From positions 1 through 64,000 of the forward strand of contig JBEKVI010000005.1 of the NCBI GenBank assembly GCA_049514215.1: DNA of 64,000 nt. Direction: 5' to 3'. The stretch is from BOG-994 sp049514215 (GTDB taxonomy: Bacteria; Pseudomonadota; Gammaproteobacteria; Burkholderiales; Burkholderiaceae_D). Position 1 is the stretch's first letter; each line of letters opens with the position of its first letter. The position numbers and the translations under genes are program-made. Under the pieces are notes generated by a model. It saw only the letters and a program-made list of their open reading frames with translations, had not been told where the DNA came from and did not search any database. Below, piece by piece: positions 52,725 through 61,900 of this stretch.

Positions 52725-52760
52725 AGTATACTAACCGAACCAAGTTGCATACAATTATGC
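52725..52760 (-). promoter_or_regulatory. Malonate operon promoter with GntR-type operator
   Basis: On the minus strand TTGTAT (52749-52754) and TATACT (52725-52730), 18 bp apart, form a promoter for the decarboxylase gene. The inverted repeat GCATA-CAAT-TATGC (52747-52760) overlaps the -35 box. It resembles the TTGTATACAA-type sites described for malonate GntR repressors, so the divergent GntR protein is the expected ligand-sensing repressor. Confidence 0.62.
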
Positions 52761-52797
52761 GTGATTTGTGTGCAAGCAAAGCATGCACGAGGACTTC

Positions 52798-53457
52798 GTG
52801 AAAAAAAAACGCTCGGACGAACTGCGCGAGGCCATCGAAGAACGCATCGTGATTGGTGAATTTGGCCCAGGGATGCGCTTAGACGAGGCTCAGTTGGCAC
52901 AGCGCTTTGGCGCCTCGCGCACCCCCCTTCGTGAGGCGCTCATCCAATTGTCCGCCTCGGGGCTCATCGAGCTACGTGCCCATCGGGGCGCCATCGTCAC
53001 CGAGCCCAGCGCCCAACAGCTCGTCGAGATGTTCGAGGTCATGGCCGAGCTGGAGGCCATGTGCGGGCGACTGGCCGCGCGCCGTATCAGCGCGGACGAA
53101 TTGCAAGATTTAAGGCGCGCCCATGAGGAGTGCGCCCTGTATAGCGACGGCTCGGATCTGGATGCCTATTACTATGCCAACGAGCGCTTTCACCAGGCCA
53201 TCTATGCTGCAAGCCACAACGGCTATCTAAGCGAGGAAGCCCAGCGCCTGCACCGTAGGCTCAGAGCCTACCGGCGCCTTCAACTGCGCGTGCGCGACCG
53301 TTTGTCCAGTTCGTTTCGCGAGCACGACGAAGTCATCGCCGCCATTGCCTCAGGTGACGGAGAGCTGGCCGCGCAGCGGCTGCGCGAGCACATCCTCGTT
53401 CAGGGCGAGCGCTTCACCGATCTTTTGGCCTCGGTTGCGATCTTGCGCGCGGCCTAA
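52798..53457 (+). CDS. GntR-family regulator (FCD type), probable malonate repressor
   Basis: 219-aa transcription factor. The winged helix (RSDELREAIEERIVIGEFGPGMRLDEAQLAQRFGASRTPLREALIQLSASGLIEL) is followed by an all-helical FCD ligand domain, with YYYANERFHQAIYAASHN and the REHDEVIAAIASGD metal/ligand histidines. The GTG at 52798 is favoured because GAGGA lies 5 bp upstream; ATG 52783 and GTG 52768 are alternatives. It is divergent from the malonyl-CoA decarboxylase operon, with an operator in between, so it fits a MatR-like repressor. Its stop overlaps that of lgt. Confidence 0.88.
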   Translation: MKKKRSDELREAIEERIVIGEFGPGMRLDEAQLAQRFGASRTPLREALIQLSASGLIELRAHRGAIVTEPSAQQLVEMFEVMAELEAMCGRLAARRISADELQDLRRAHEECALYSDGSDLDAYYYANERFHQAIYAASHNGYLSEEAQRLHRRLRAYRRLQLRVRDRLSSSFREHDEVIAAIASGDGELAAQRLREHILVQGERFTDLLASVAILRAA

Positions 53458-54266
53458 GGCCTTCGCGTGCTAGGCGGGCTGGCCGAGGGCGCGGCACGAT
53501 AGGCGCGCACCATGATCACGATCCCGGCTGCAATCATCGGCAAGGAAAGCCATTGCCCCATCGACAGACCCAGGGCGAGCAGCCCGAGGAAGCTGTCGGG
53601 CTCGCGGGTGAACTCGACCAGAAAACGCGCACACCCATAACCGATCAAGAACAGTCCCGAGATGGCTCCTAAGGGACGCCTTTTGCCCGAGAACCACCAA
53701 AGGATGGCAAACAGGACAAGCCCCTCGAGCGTGAGCTCATAGAGTTGCGAGGGGTGCCGTGGGGCATCGCTTCCCGATTCCGGAAAGACCATGCCCCACG
53801 GTACGGACGTCGGTCGGCCCCACAATTCGCCATTGATGAAATTGCCAAAGCGACCCGCGGCCAGCCCGAGTGGAACCAGCGGGGCCACCAAATCGGAGAC
53901 CTGCCAGAAGGAATAGCGGCGCGAGCGCGCAAACCACACCATCGCGACGATCACACCGATTAATCCGCCGTGGAAGGACATGCCTCCCTGCCACACCTTC
54001 AATGCGTCTAGGGGCGCGTGCCAATAGTGATCGAACTGGTAGAAGAAAACGTAGCCGAGCCGACCTCCGAGAATCGTGCCCAACATGCCGAAGAAGAGCA
54101 GGTCGTCCAGATCGCGTGTCGAAAGATCCGACAGCTGCTGACGGATGCGCACCCGTCCTAGCACCAGGACCAGCACGAAGGCCAGCAGGTACATGAGACC
54201 GTACCAACGGATCGCAAGCGGCCCAATCTGCAGGGCGACCGGATCGAAATGCGGGTGGACGAACAT
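53454..54266 (-). CDS. lgt: Prolipoprotein diacylglyceryl transferase
   Basis: Transfers diacylglycerol to the lipobox cysteine of prolipoproteins, the first step of lipoprotein maturation; BamE and the binding lipoprotein here would be its clients. It is 270 aa with seven membrane helices. It has SFHGGLIGV, the Lgt signature GLAAGRFGNFINGELWGRPT and the final RFLVEFTREPD. The ATG at 54266 is used; a TTG at 54290 would add eight residues. It converges with the GntR gene, the stop codons sharing CTAA. Confidence 0.96.
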   Translation of the reverse strand: MFVHPHFDPVALQIGPLAIRWYGLMYLLAFVLVLVLGRVRIRQQLSDLSTRDLDDLLFFGMLGTILGGRLGYVFFYQFDHYWHAPLDALKVWQGGMSFHGGLIGVIVAMVWFARSRRYSFWQVSDLVAPLVPLGLAAGRFGNFINGELWGRPTSVPWGMVFPESGSDAPRHPSQLYELTLEGLVLFAILWWFSGKRRPLGAISGLFLIGYGCARFLVEFTREPDSFLGLLALGLSMGQWLSLPMIAAGIVIMVRAYRAAPSASPPSTRRP

Positions 54267-54339
54267 GATAAGAACGGAGTGTGGATCCAAGGGTCCGAGG
54301 CGCGCGGCTGGATGCTAGCACAATCGCATCGCGTCCCCG

Positions 54340-55242
54340 CTAGCCCTTGGCACGACTTAAGGGGCCAAGCGAAGACAACCATGCCGCAAGCACGGCCGAA
54401 TCGTTGTCGCGCCGCCAGGCCAGTCCGACTTCGACCTCGATGTGTTGTGCTTTTAGCGCACGGTACACAACCCCCGGTCGTTTGAGGTAGCGCATGGAGT
54501 GAGGCACGAGTGCGACCCCCAAGCCGCCAGCGACCAGACCGATGATCGTCTGCATCTGGACCGCCTCCTGCGCGATGAGGGGGCTTTGACCGCGTGCCGC
54601 GAAGGCCCCCAGTATGACGTCGTAGAACGCGGGCGCAAGTCGGCGTGGGAAGATCACCAAAGGCACACCTGCGAGCCGGGCGAGATCGAGCGCTCCGTGG
54701 GGCATCTTGCGCGCCAGCGCGCTAGGAAGGGCCGCGATAATCGAATCGCTGAGGATAGGCCGATAGCAAAGGCTCGAACTGAGGTGGGCCGGAACCGGTG
54801 GGATCACCAGTCCCGCGTCGATTCGGCCATGGGCGAGATCCTCAAATTGCAGATCGCTTGTCGCCTCGCGCAAGGTCAGGCTCACCTCGGGAAAACGCCT
54901 CGAGAATTCGCGCAGAAGTTCGGGCAGCGCTGCATAGTCCGCGATCGAAACGAAAGCCAGCGTCATGAAACCCGCCGCGCCGCGGGCGGCTTTGCGCACG
55001 CCCTCCTCCAAGGCGGATGCTTCTTCGAGCAGGTGCCTGGCGCGCGGCAAGAGCCACGCTCCGGCGCTGGTGAGCCGCACACTACGCTGGGTCCGGTGAA
55101 ACAGTTCTACGCCCAAACCGGATTCAATCTGCTTGATCTGTTGCGACAAAGGCGGCTGGGTCATGCCCAGACGCTCGGCCGCATGGCCAAAATGCATCTC
55201 CTCGGCAAGGGCCACAAAATAGCGCAGTTGGCGCAAATCCAT
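54340..55242 (-). CDS. LysR-family regulator divergent from ilvD
   Basis: 300-aa LysR-type regulator. The N-terminal winged helix (RQLRYFVALAEEMHFGHAAERLGMTQPPLSQQIKQIESGLGVELFHRTQRSVRLT) is textbook, and the effector domain spans about 90-295. It is transcribed away from ilvD. A T-N11-A palindrome begins at its own start codon, so it probably represses itself and activates or modulates ilvD. The effector is unknown; an intermediate of branched-chain amino-acid synthesis is an inference. Confidence 0.9.
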   Translation of the reverse strand: MDLRQLRYFVALAEEMHFGHAAERLGMTQPPLSQQIKQIESGLGVELFHRTQRSVRLTSAGAWLLPRARHLLEEASALEEGVRKAARGAAGFMTLAFVSIADYAALPELLREFSRRFPEVSLTLREATSDLQFEDLAHGRIDAGLVIPPVPAHLSSSLCYRPILSDSIIAALPSALARKMPHGALDLARLAGVPLVIFPRRLAPAFYDVILGAFAARGQSPLIAQEAVQMQTIIGLVAGGLGVALVPHSMRYLKRPGVVYRALKAQHIEVEVGLAWRRDNDSAVLAAWLSSLGPLSRAKG

Positions 55243-55262
55243 TGATATGTGAAACGAATCAA
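55242..55262. promoter_or_regulatory. LysR box (TTGAT-N11-ATCAA)
   Basis: TTGAT (55242-55246) and ATCAA (55258-55262) are exact inverted repeats with an 11-bp spacer, the LysR T-N11-A form. The site touches the regulator's ATG. On the ilvD side a TATATT -10-like hexamer lies at 55277-55282 with no recognisable -35, as expected for an activator-dependent promoter. Confidence 0.65.
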
Positions 55263-55368
55263 AAGTGCGGTTCCGATATATTGGACAGTGAGACGGTCTT
55301 TGTCCATCATGGCATCCTGAAACGCCGCCTGGCGGTCTGGACAGCCACGATCAGAGGGGACAGAGGTC

Positions 55369-57060
55369 ATGCCACATAACGAACGTTCCAAGCACATCAC
55401 CCAAGGGGTCGCACGATCCCCCAACCGTTCGATGTACTACGCCATGGGCTACGCGAAGGAGGACTTCGACAAGCCCATGGTCGGGATTGCCAACGGCCAC
55501 TCGACCATCACGCCTTGCAACTCCGGATTGCAGAAGCTCGCCGACGCTGCCATCGCCGCGGTGACCGACAGCGGAGCCAACGCGCAGGTGTTTGGCACGC
55601 CCACGGTCTCCGATGGCATGTCAATGGGTACGGAGGGCATGAAATATTCCTTGATCTCTCGCGAGGTCATTGCCGACTGCATCGAGACGGCTGTCATGGG
55701 TCAGTGGATGGACGGCTGTGTGGTTATCGGCGGCTGCGACAAGAACATGCCAGGCGGCATGATGGCGCTGGCTCGCACCAATGTCCCCGGAATTTATGTC
55801 TACGGAGGAACCATCCTTCCGGGCCACTACAAGGGCCAGGATCTGACGATCGTCTCGGCCTTTGAAGCCGTTGGCGAATTCAGCGCAGGCCGCATGAGCC
55901 AGCTCGATTTCGAGGAGATCGAAAAGCGCGCCTGTCCCTCCTCTGGATCCTGCGGAGGCATGTACACGGCCAACACCATGAGCTCCTCGTTCGAGGCATT
56001 GGGGATGAGTCTTCTGTACTCCTCGACGATGGCTAACCCCGCTGAGGAGAAGACGGTTTCGGCGGCGCTTTCGGCGCGTACGCTGGTTCAAGCCATCCAG
56101 CGCAATATCAAGCCGCGCGACATCATCACCCGTGCCTCGATTGAGAACGCGGTCTCCGTGATCATGGCCATCGGGGGCTCGACCAATGCCGTCCTTCACT
56201 ACCTTGCGATCGCCAATGCGGCCGAGGTCCCGTGGACCATCGACGATTTCGAAAGGATTCGTCGTCGAGTTCCCGTGCTGTGCGATCTCAAACCTTCGGG
56301 ACGCTACGTCGCCACGGATTTGCACCAGGCAGGAGGAATTCCGGCGGTCATGCGGATACTCCTGTCGGCCGGACTCTTGCATGGTGACTGCCTCACGGTC
56401 ACCGGCAGGACGCTCGCAGAAGAGCTCGACCAGAGCGCACGCGCTCCAAGCGAGCACCAAGAGGTGATACGACCGATCGAGACACCCCTTTATCCGCACG
56501 GGCATCTCGCAATCCTCAAGGGCAATCTCGCCCCGGAAGGCTGCGTGGCAAAAATCACCGGCTTGAAGAATCCCGCGATCACGGGACCCGCGCGCGTGTT
56601 TGACTCAGAATACACGGCGATGGACGCGATCCTCGCGCGCCAGATCAAAGCCGGCGACGTCGTCGTGATTCGCTATGTGGGGCCTAGGGGTGGACCGGGG
56701 ATGCCCGAGATGCTTGCCCCGACTTCGGCACTGACCGGCCAAGGCCTCGGAGAATCGGTGGGACTCATCACCGACGGGCGCTTTTCTGGAGGAACCTGGG
56801 GCATGGTCGTAGGCCACGTGTCCCCCGAGGCCTTTGTGGGCGGAAACATCGCCTTGATCGAAGAGGGCGATTCGATCACGATCGATGCACACCAGCTCTT
56901 GCTCGAATTGAACGTGCCAGCGGGGGAACTCGAAGTGCGACGGGCGCGCTGGACCGCCCCTAAGCCCCGTTATCAGTCGGGCGTGCTTGCGAAATACGCG
57001 GCTCTCGCCTCCACCGCAAGCCTCGGTGCCGTGACGGATCCGTCCCTCAAGCGCGTGTAG
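55369..57060 (+). CDS. ilvD: Dihydroxy-acid dehydratase
   Basis: Dehydrates dihydroxy acids in valine, isoleucine and leucine synthesis (and supplies the pantothenate precursor). It is 563 aa. The cluster-ligating cysteines occur in TPCNSGL, GGCDKNMPGGMM and the CPSSGSCGGMYTANTM motif, suggesting the [2Fe-2S] type. GLITDGRFSGGTWGMVVGHVSPEA contains the catalytic serine region. The LysR regulator is divergent, and ilvA is elsewhere in the window. Confidence 0.97.
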   Translation: MPHNERSKHITQGVARSPNRSMYYAMGYAKEDFDKPMVGIANGHSTITPCNSGLQKLADAAIAAVTDSGANAQVFGTPTVSDGMSMGTEGMKYSLISREVIADCIETAVMGQWMDGCVVIGGCDKNMPGGMMALARTNVPGIYVYGGTILPGHYKGQDLTIVSAFEAVGEFSAGRMSQLDFEEIEKRACPSSGSCGGMYTANTMSSSFEALGMSLLYSSTMANPAEEKTVSAALSARTLVQAIQRNIKPRDIITRASIENAVSVIMAIGGSTNAVLHYLAIANAAEVPWTIDDFERIRRRVPVLCDLKPSGRYVATDLHQAGGIPAVMRILLSAGLLHGDCLTVTGRTLAEELDQSARAPSEHQEVIRPIETPLYPHGHLAILKGNLAPEGCVAKITGLKNPAITGPARVFDSEYTAMDAILARQIKAGDVVVIRYVGPRGGPGMPEMLAPTSALTGQGLGESVGLITDGRFSGGTWGMVVGHVSPEAFVGGNIALIEEGDSITIDAHQLLLELNVPAGELEVRRARWTAPKPRYQSGVLAKYAALASTASLGAVTDPSLKRV

Positions 57061-57072
57061 AAGGCCGAACGC

Positions 57073-57309
57073 CTATCTGCGGGGGGGCTGGACGCGCTCG
57101 AGCGACTTCTTGATGCGATCCTGCTTGACCTTTTCGAGGTCCGAATGCGCTTTCTTCTTGTCCAAACCGAGCATCGGCTCGACGATTTCAAACCAGATCA
57201 AGCCCCCGGCGAAGGGCAATAGGACGATCCACCACGACCAGTGGGCAACCGGACCAAATTCAAACCACTTCATGAGCAGGAGCACTGTCCCTAGCACGAT
57301 GAAGACCAT
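57073..57309 (-). CDS. Small Trp-rich membrane protein
   Basis: 78-aa protein with two membrane helices (MVFIVLGTVLLLMKWFEF and HWSWWIVLLPFAGGLIWFEIVEPMLGLD) and a charged, Lys/Arg-rich cytoplasmic tail (KKKAHSDLEKVKQDRIKKSLERV). Its length and Trp pattern match my memory of the TIGR04438 small Trp-rich family of betaproteobacteria. Function unknown. It converges on ilvD with a 12-bp gap. Confidence 0.78.
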   Translation of the reverse strand: MVFIVLGTVLLLMKWFEFGPVAHWSWWIVLLPFAGGLIWFEIVEPMLGLDKKKAHSDLEKVKQDRIKKSLERVQPPRR

Positions 57310-57438
57310 ATGCGTCCTCCCAATGCGAACCTACGCCAATATACATCCTAATGCCCGCACTCCCTAGGGGCGTTGTGGTTTCCGTTGCACTCAGGCTGCA
57401 GCCGGCGTCCGGGCCGAAACGCCCCCGTGCAGTGCAAA

Positions 57439-57517
57439 AGCCCGTTGGCCTGCACGCAAACGGGCTCTTGCCTGAGCTACCCGCCAAACAACAAGAGCCG
57501 CTTGAAGCGGCTCTTGT
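57439..57517 (-). terminator. Terminator hairpins downstream of livK
   Basis: A perfect inverted repeat ACAAGAGCCGCTT/AAGCGGCTCTTGT (57491-57503 and 57505-57517) lies 24 bp beyond the livK stop and is followed on the minus strand by TTGTTTGG. A second hairpin AGCCCGTT/AACGGGCT (57439-57446 and 57459-57466) lies further on. Together they fill much of the 231-bp gap before the Trp-rich gene. Confidence 0.72.
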
Positions 57518-57540
57518 CGGCTTGCATCGGAAACCGGGCG

Positions 57541-58686
57541 CTACTTCACCACGGCCAGACGATCGCGATTGCCACCCTTGTAGGTGTAAAGCGTCAAGGA
57601 GCCATCCTTGATGTCGCCGAACTCATCGAACGTGATGTGTCCGGTTACGCCGTTGTAGTCTTCCTTGGCCAGGAATGGCAGGTATTTGGCGGGATCAGCA
57701 GACCCTGCCTTTTTCATGGCATCGGCCATGACCATTACGGCGTCATACGTGTACGGGGCATAGATTTCGACCTCGGTGCCAAACTTGGCCTTAAAGCGGG
57801 CCTTGAAGTCGTCCATCCCCTTTTCCTTATCGGGGCCAACACCACCGGCTTCGGCGCAGTACACCTGATCATCGCCCATGCCGTCACCGGCGAGCTTGGC
57901 GAGTTCAGGCGTGCAGATACCGTCTCCGCCAGCGACCTTGGCGCTGATTCCAAGCTGCTTCATCTGCCGGATGAGCGGTCCAGCCTGGGCATCCATACCG
58001 CCGTAGAAAATCAGATCCGGCTTCTTGCCTTTGATGGTGGTCAGAATCGCCTGGAAGTCGGTCGCGCTGTTGGTCGTGTATTCGGTATCGACGATCGTCG
58101 CTCCCGCCTTCTCGGCCGACTTCTTGAATTCGTTGGCTACGCCGTCACCGTAGGCTGTCTTGTCTGACACGACCGCGATGGTCTTGGCATGCAGCGTATT
58201 GACTGCATAGCGCCCGAGCGTACCCCCCAGTTGCCCGTCATTGGCCACGACGCGAAACGCGGTCTTGAAACCTTGCTGGGTGTACTTCGGATTGGTGGCC
58301 GAAGGGGAAATTTGAGGAATGCCGGCGTCAAAGTAGATTTTCGAGGCGGGAATCGTGGTCCCGGAGTTCAGATGCCCAACAACGCCGTTGACCTTTTCGT
58401 CAACGAGCTTCTGGGCCGCTGCGGTGCCTTGCTTCGGATCGGCCGCGTCGTCCTCGGGTACAAGTTCGAATTTGACCTTCTTGCCGCCAATCGTGAACCC
58501 CTTGGAATTGAGGTCGTCGATCGCCAGCCGCGCGCCATTTTCGTTATCCTTGCCCAGATGGGCGATGTTCCCGGTAATCGGGGCAACATGGCCAATCTTG
58601 ACGACTTCGTCGTCAGCTTGTGCTGGCGCCATGGCCGCAAAGCCGGCAGCCAGCGCCATACACATTAGTGTGGTTTGAAATTTCAT
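57541..58686 (-). CDS. livK: Branched-chain amino-acid ABC transporter binding protein
   Basis: 381-aa periplasmic binding protein (Peripla_BP_6). The signal peptide MKFQTTLMCMALAAGFAAMAPAQA is followed by VVKIGHVAPITGNIAHLGKDNENGARLAIDDLNSKGFTIGG, the typical LivJ/LivK entry. VVGHLNSGTTIPASKIYFDAGIPQISPSATNP forms part of the ligand cleft and YAPYTYDAVMVMADAMKKAGS the C-lobe. GGAGAAG precedes the ATG at 58686; the upstream open frame is not used. The permeases livH and livM lie beyond putA on the other strand. Confidence 0.93.
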   Translation of the reverse strand: MKFQTTLMCMALAAGFAAMAPAQADDEVVKIGHVAPITGNIAHLGKDNENGARLAIDDLNSKGFTIGGKKVKFELVPEDDAADPKQGTAAAQKLVDEKVNGVVGHLNSGTTIPASKIYFDAGIPQISPSATNPKYTQQGFKTAFRVVANDGQLGGTLGRYAVNTLHAKTIAVVSDKTAYGDGVANEFKKSAEKAGATIVDTEYTTNSATDFQAILTTIKGKKPDLIFYGGMDAQAGPLIRQMKQLGISAKVAGGDGICTPELAKLAGDGMGDDQVYCAEAGGVGPDKEKGMDDFKARFKAKFGTEVEIYAPYTYDAVMVMADAMKKAGSADPAKYLPFLAKEDYNGVTGHITFDEFGDIKDGSLTLYTYKGGNRDRLAVVK

Positions 58687-58938
58687 CGCAATCTTCTCCG
58701 CTTCGAATGTATTAAGAGGTTTGACCGATCGCCCTAGGTCCAGAAGACACTCTGCGCTGCGCCGACATTCTCGGCGCACCGCTCTACTCCCCGGCGAACC
58801 GGCATAACTTACACGAAACGGGTCGCTCTGACTAGCGGGCGAGTCTGGCGCTTTGTGATAGAGACCCTGCGCCGAATCGATGTCCGAGGCGCTACCATTG
58901 CGAAGTTTCGATGTCCCCGCACCTTTTTGGGCCGCCCC

Positions 58939-61900
58939 ATGCTTTTTGATCTCGCGCTTGCGTCGCAAACACCCTTGCGTGCGGTACTAGACACGTACTA
59001 TCGGGCACCGGAGCCCGAGTGTGTGACTCGCATGGCCGATTTGGCCACAGAAGACGAGAGCTTTCGCCTCAGGGTTCGCACCGAGGCCGCAAGATTGGTG
59101 GTGGCCGTGCGCGACAAGCGCGCCCGCTCGGGCGGCGTGGACGCACTCATGCGCGAATTCTCCCTTTCGAGTGAAGAAGGCGTCGCGCTCATGTGCCTGG
59201 CCGAGGCGTTATTGCGCATTCCGGATCCGGAAACGCGCGACGCCCTCATTCGCGACAAGATCGGTGGTGGCGACTGGCATTCACATCTGGGGCGCAGCCC
59301 GTCTTTATTCGTCAACGCCGCCTCCTGGGGCTTGCTCATCACCGGGAAATTGATCGCGACCCACAGCGCGCGCGGATTGTCCAGCGCCCTTGCACGACTC
59401 ATCGGGCGAGGCGGCGAGCCCCTCATTCGCAGAGGAGTCGATCTCGCCATGCGCATGCTCGGGCGCCAGTTCGTCACGGGCGAGACCATCGAAGAAGCCA
59501 TCGCCAACGGTTCGGCGTGTCGCGCCCGCGGCTATCGCTATTCCTACGACATGCTGGGCGAGGCGGCGCTTACGGCGCACGATGCACAAAAGTACTTTGA
59601 CGCCTACGAGAACGCCATCCACGCGATTGGAGGACATGCCGGTCTTTTGGGCTTTGCGGCGCAAGACCAGGTCCGACTCGGTCCTGGGATCTCGGTCAAG
59701 CTCTCCGCGCTTCATCCGCGCTACAGCCGGGCGCAACGCAAGCGCGTCATCGATGAACTGCTCCCCAGACTAAAGACGCTCGCCCGTCTTGCCCGCGACT
59801 ACAACATCGGGCTGAACATCGATGCAGAGGAATCCGAGCGACTCGATCTTTCGCTCGATCTTCTCGAAATTCTGGCGCTCGATTCGGAACTCGCGCACTG
59901 GAACGGCCTGGGCTTCGTCGTGCAGGCCTACCAAAAGCGCGCGCCCTATGTGATCGACTGGCTCATTGACCTCGCCCGTCGCTCCCAAGGCCCGAGCGAG
60001 CGCAAACTCATGATCCGTCTCGTCAAGGGCGCCTACTGGGATTCGGAGATCAAGCGTGCGCAAATCGACGGTCAGACCGACTATCCCGTCTATACGCGCA
60101 AGGTACACACCGACGTCGCCTACCAGGCCTGCGCCAAGAAGCTTCTTGGGGCGGCCGATGTCCTCTATCCCCAATTCGCCACGCACAACGCCTACACCCT
60201 CGCCTGGGTTCGCGAGTCGGCGAAGCTGGCTCGCGTTCGCGACGATGCGTTCGAGTTCCAGTGTCTGCACGGGATGGGCGAGACTCTTTATGATCAGGTT
60301 CTAGGACAGCCCGATAGTCCTGATCTCGCGTGTCGCATCTATGCCCCCGTGGGCACGCATGAGACGCTTCTGGCCTACCTGGTCCGACGACTGCTTGAAA
60401 ATGGGGCCAACAGTTCCTTCGTCAATCGCATCGTCGATGAATCGGTCAGCATCGATACGCTCGTCTCCGATCCGGTCGAAACCGTTCGGGCGACGTGCGG
60501 CAGACCGCATCTCGCCATCCCCACGCCCCCCAACCTCTATCCTGACGGACGGAAGAATTCGCTCGGCTTTGACTGGTCCTCGGAGTCCGCTCTCAGGGAG
60601 CTGGACCGAGCGCTGTCGACTTTCGCCAGCCAGGAGTGGCAGGCTCATCCCACTACACGGGTCGGCGAAGAAAACGCGCCGAACCAGGGGCTCTCGAACA
60701 TCTGTAACCCCGCGGATCATCGCGATGTCGTGGGCAAAATGCGCAGCGCGTCCATGGCCGACGTCGAGGCCGCGCTCGCGAGATCAGCTCAAGGGGCGCC
60801 CGGCTGGATGAAGCGGACCGGGGCTGCGCGCGCGCAGCGGCTCCTGGCCTGCAGCGACGCGCTGGAAGAGCACCGACTCGAACTGGCCGCGCTTGCGGTC
60901 CGGGAGGCGGGCAAATCATTGGGCAATGCCCTAGGTGAGGTCCGCGAGGCAGTCGATTTCTGTCGCTACTACGCAAGCCAAGTCGCCGGCCTCGAGGAAG
61001 GCACGAGCGCAGATCTCCGTCCCATCGTGTGCATTTCACCGTGGAATTTCCCTCTGGCGATTTTTACTGGCCAGGTGGTCGCAGCGCTCGCGGCAGGACG
61101 CTGTGTGCTCGCCAAACCCGCCGAGCAGACTCCCCTCATCGCGGCCCGGGCAGTTGAGCTCTTTCACGGCGCCGGCATTCCCGAAGACGTCCTGCAGATC
61201 GTCCCCGGTGATGGCACCGTGGGGGCAGCGTTGGTGGCGGCGCCGGGCATCGGGGGGGTGCTCTTTACCGGTTCCACTGAAGTCGCCCGCGGCATCGCGG
61301 CTACGTTGACCAAAGCACCGGGCGAACGCGTCCTCGTCGCTGAAACAGGCGGACAAAACGCCCTGATCGTCGATTCCAGCGCATTGGCCGAGCAAGTGGT
61401 CCAGGATATTGTGACCTCGGCTTTCGACAGCGCAGGCCAAAGATGTTCGGCGCTCCGCCTGCTTTGCGTCCAGGAGGACGTGGCCGAATCGATCGTCTCG
61501 ATGCTCAAGGGCGCGATGGCGGAACTCTCGCTGGGCAATCCCGCAGTGCTCGCCTGCGATATCGGCCCCGTGATCGACGGTGAGGCCAAAAAGCGCCTCC
61601 TCGACTACATCGCGCGCATGAAATCACGGGGTCACCGCGTCACGCAGCTTGACGCCTCTCCGAAGACCGATTGGGGGACTTTTGTCGCGCCCACACTCAT
61701 TGAAATCGAGGCCGTCAGCGATCTCGAAGGCGAAGTCTTCGGACCGGTGTTACATGTGCTGCGCTACCGATTTGGCGAAATCGAGTCGGTGGTTGATGCC
61801 GTCAATCGGACGGGGTATGGCCTGACCATGGGAGTGCACAGCCGCGTTGACGAACACATCCACGCAGTCGCTGCGCGAGCGAAGGTCGGCAATCTCTATG

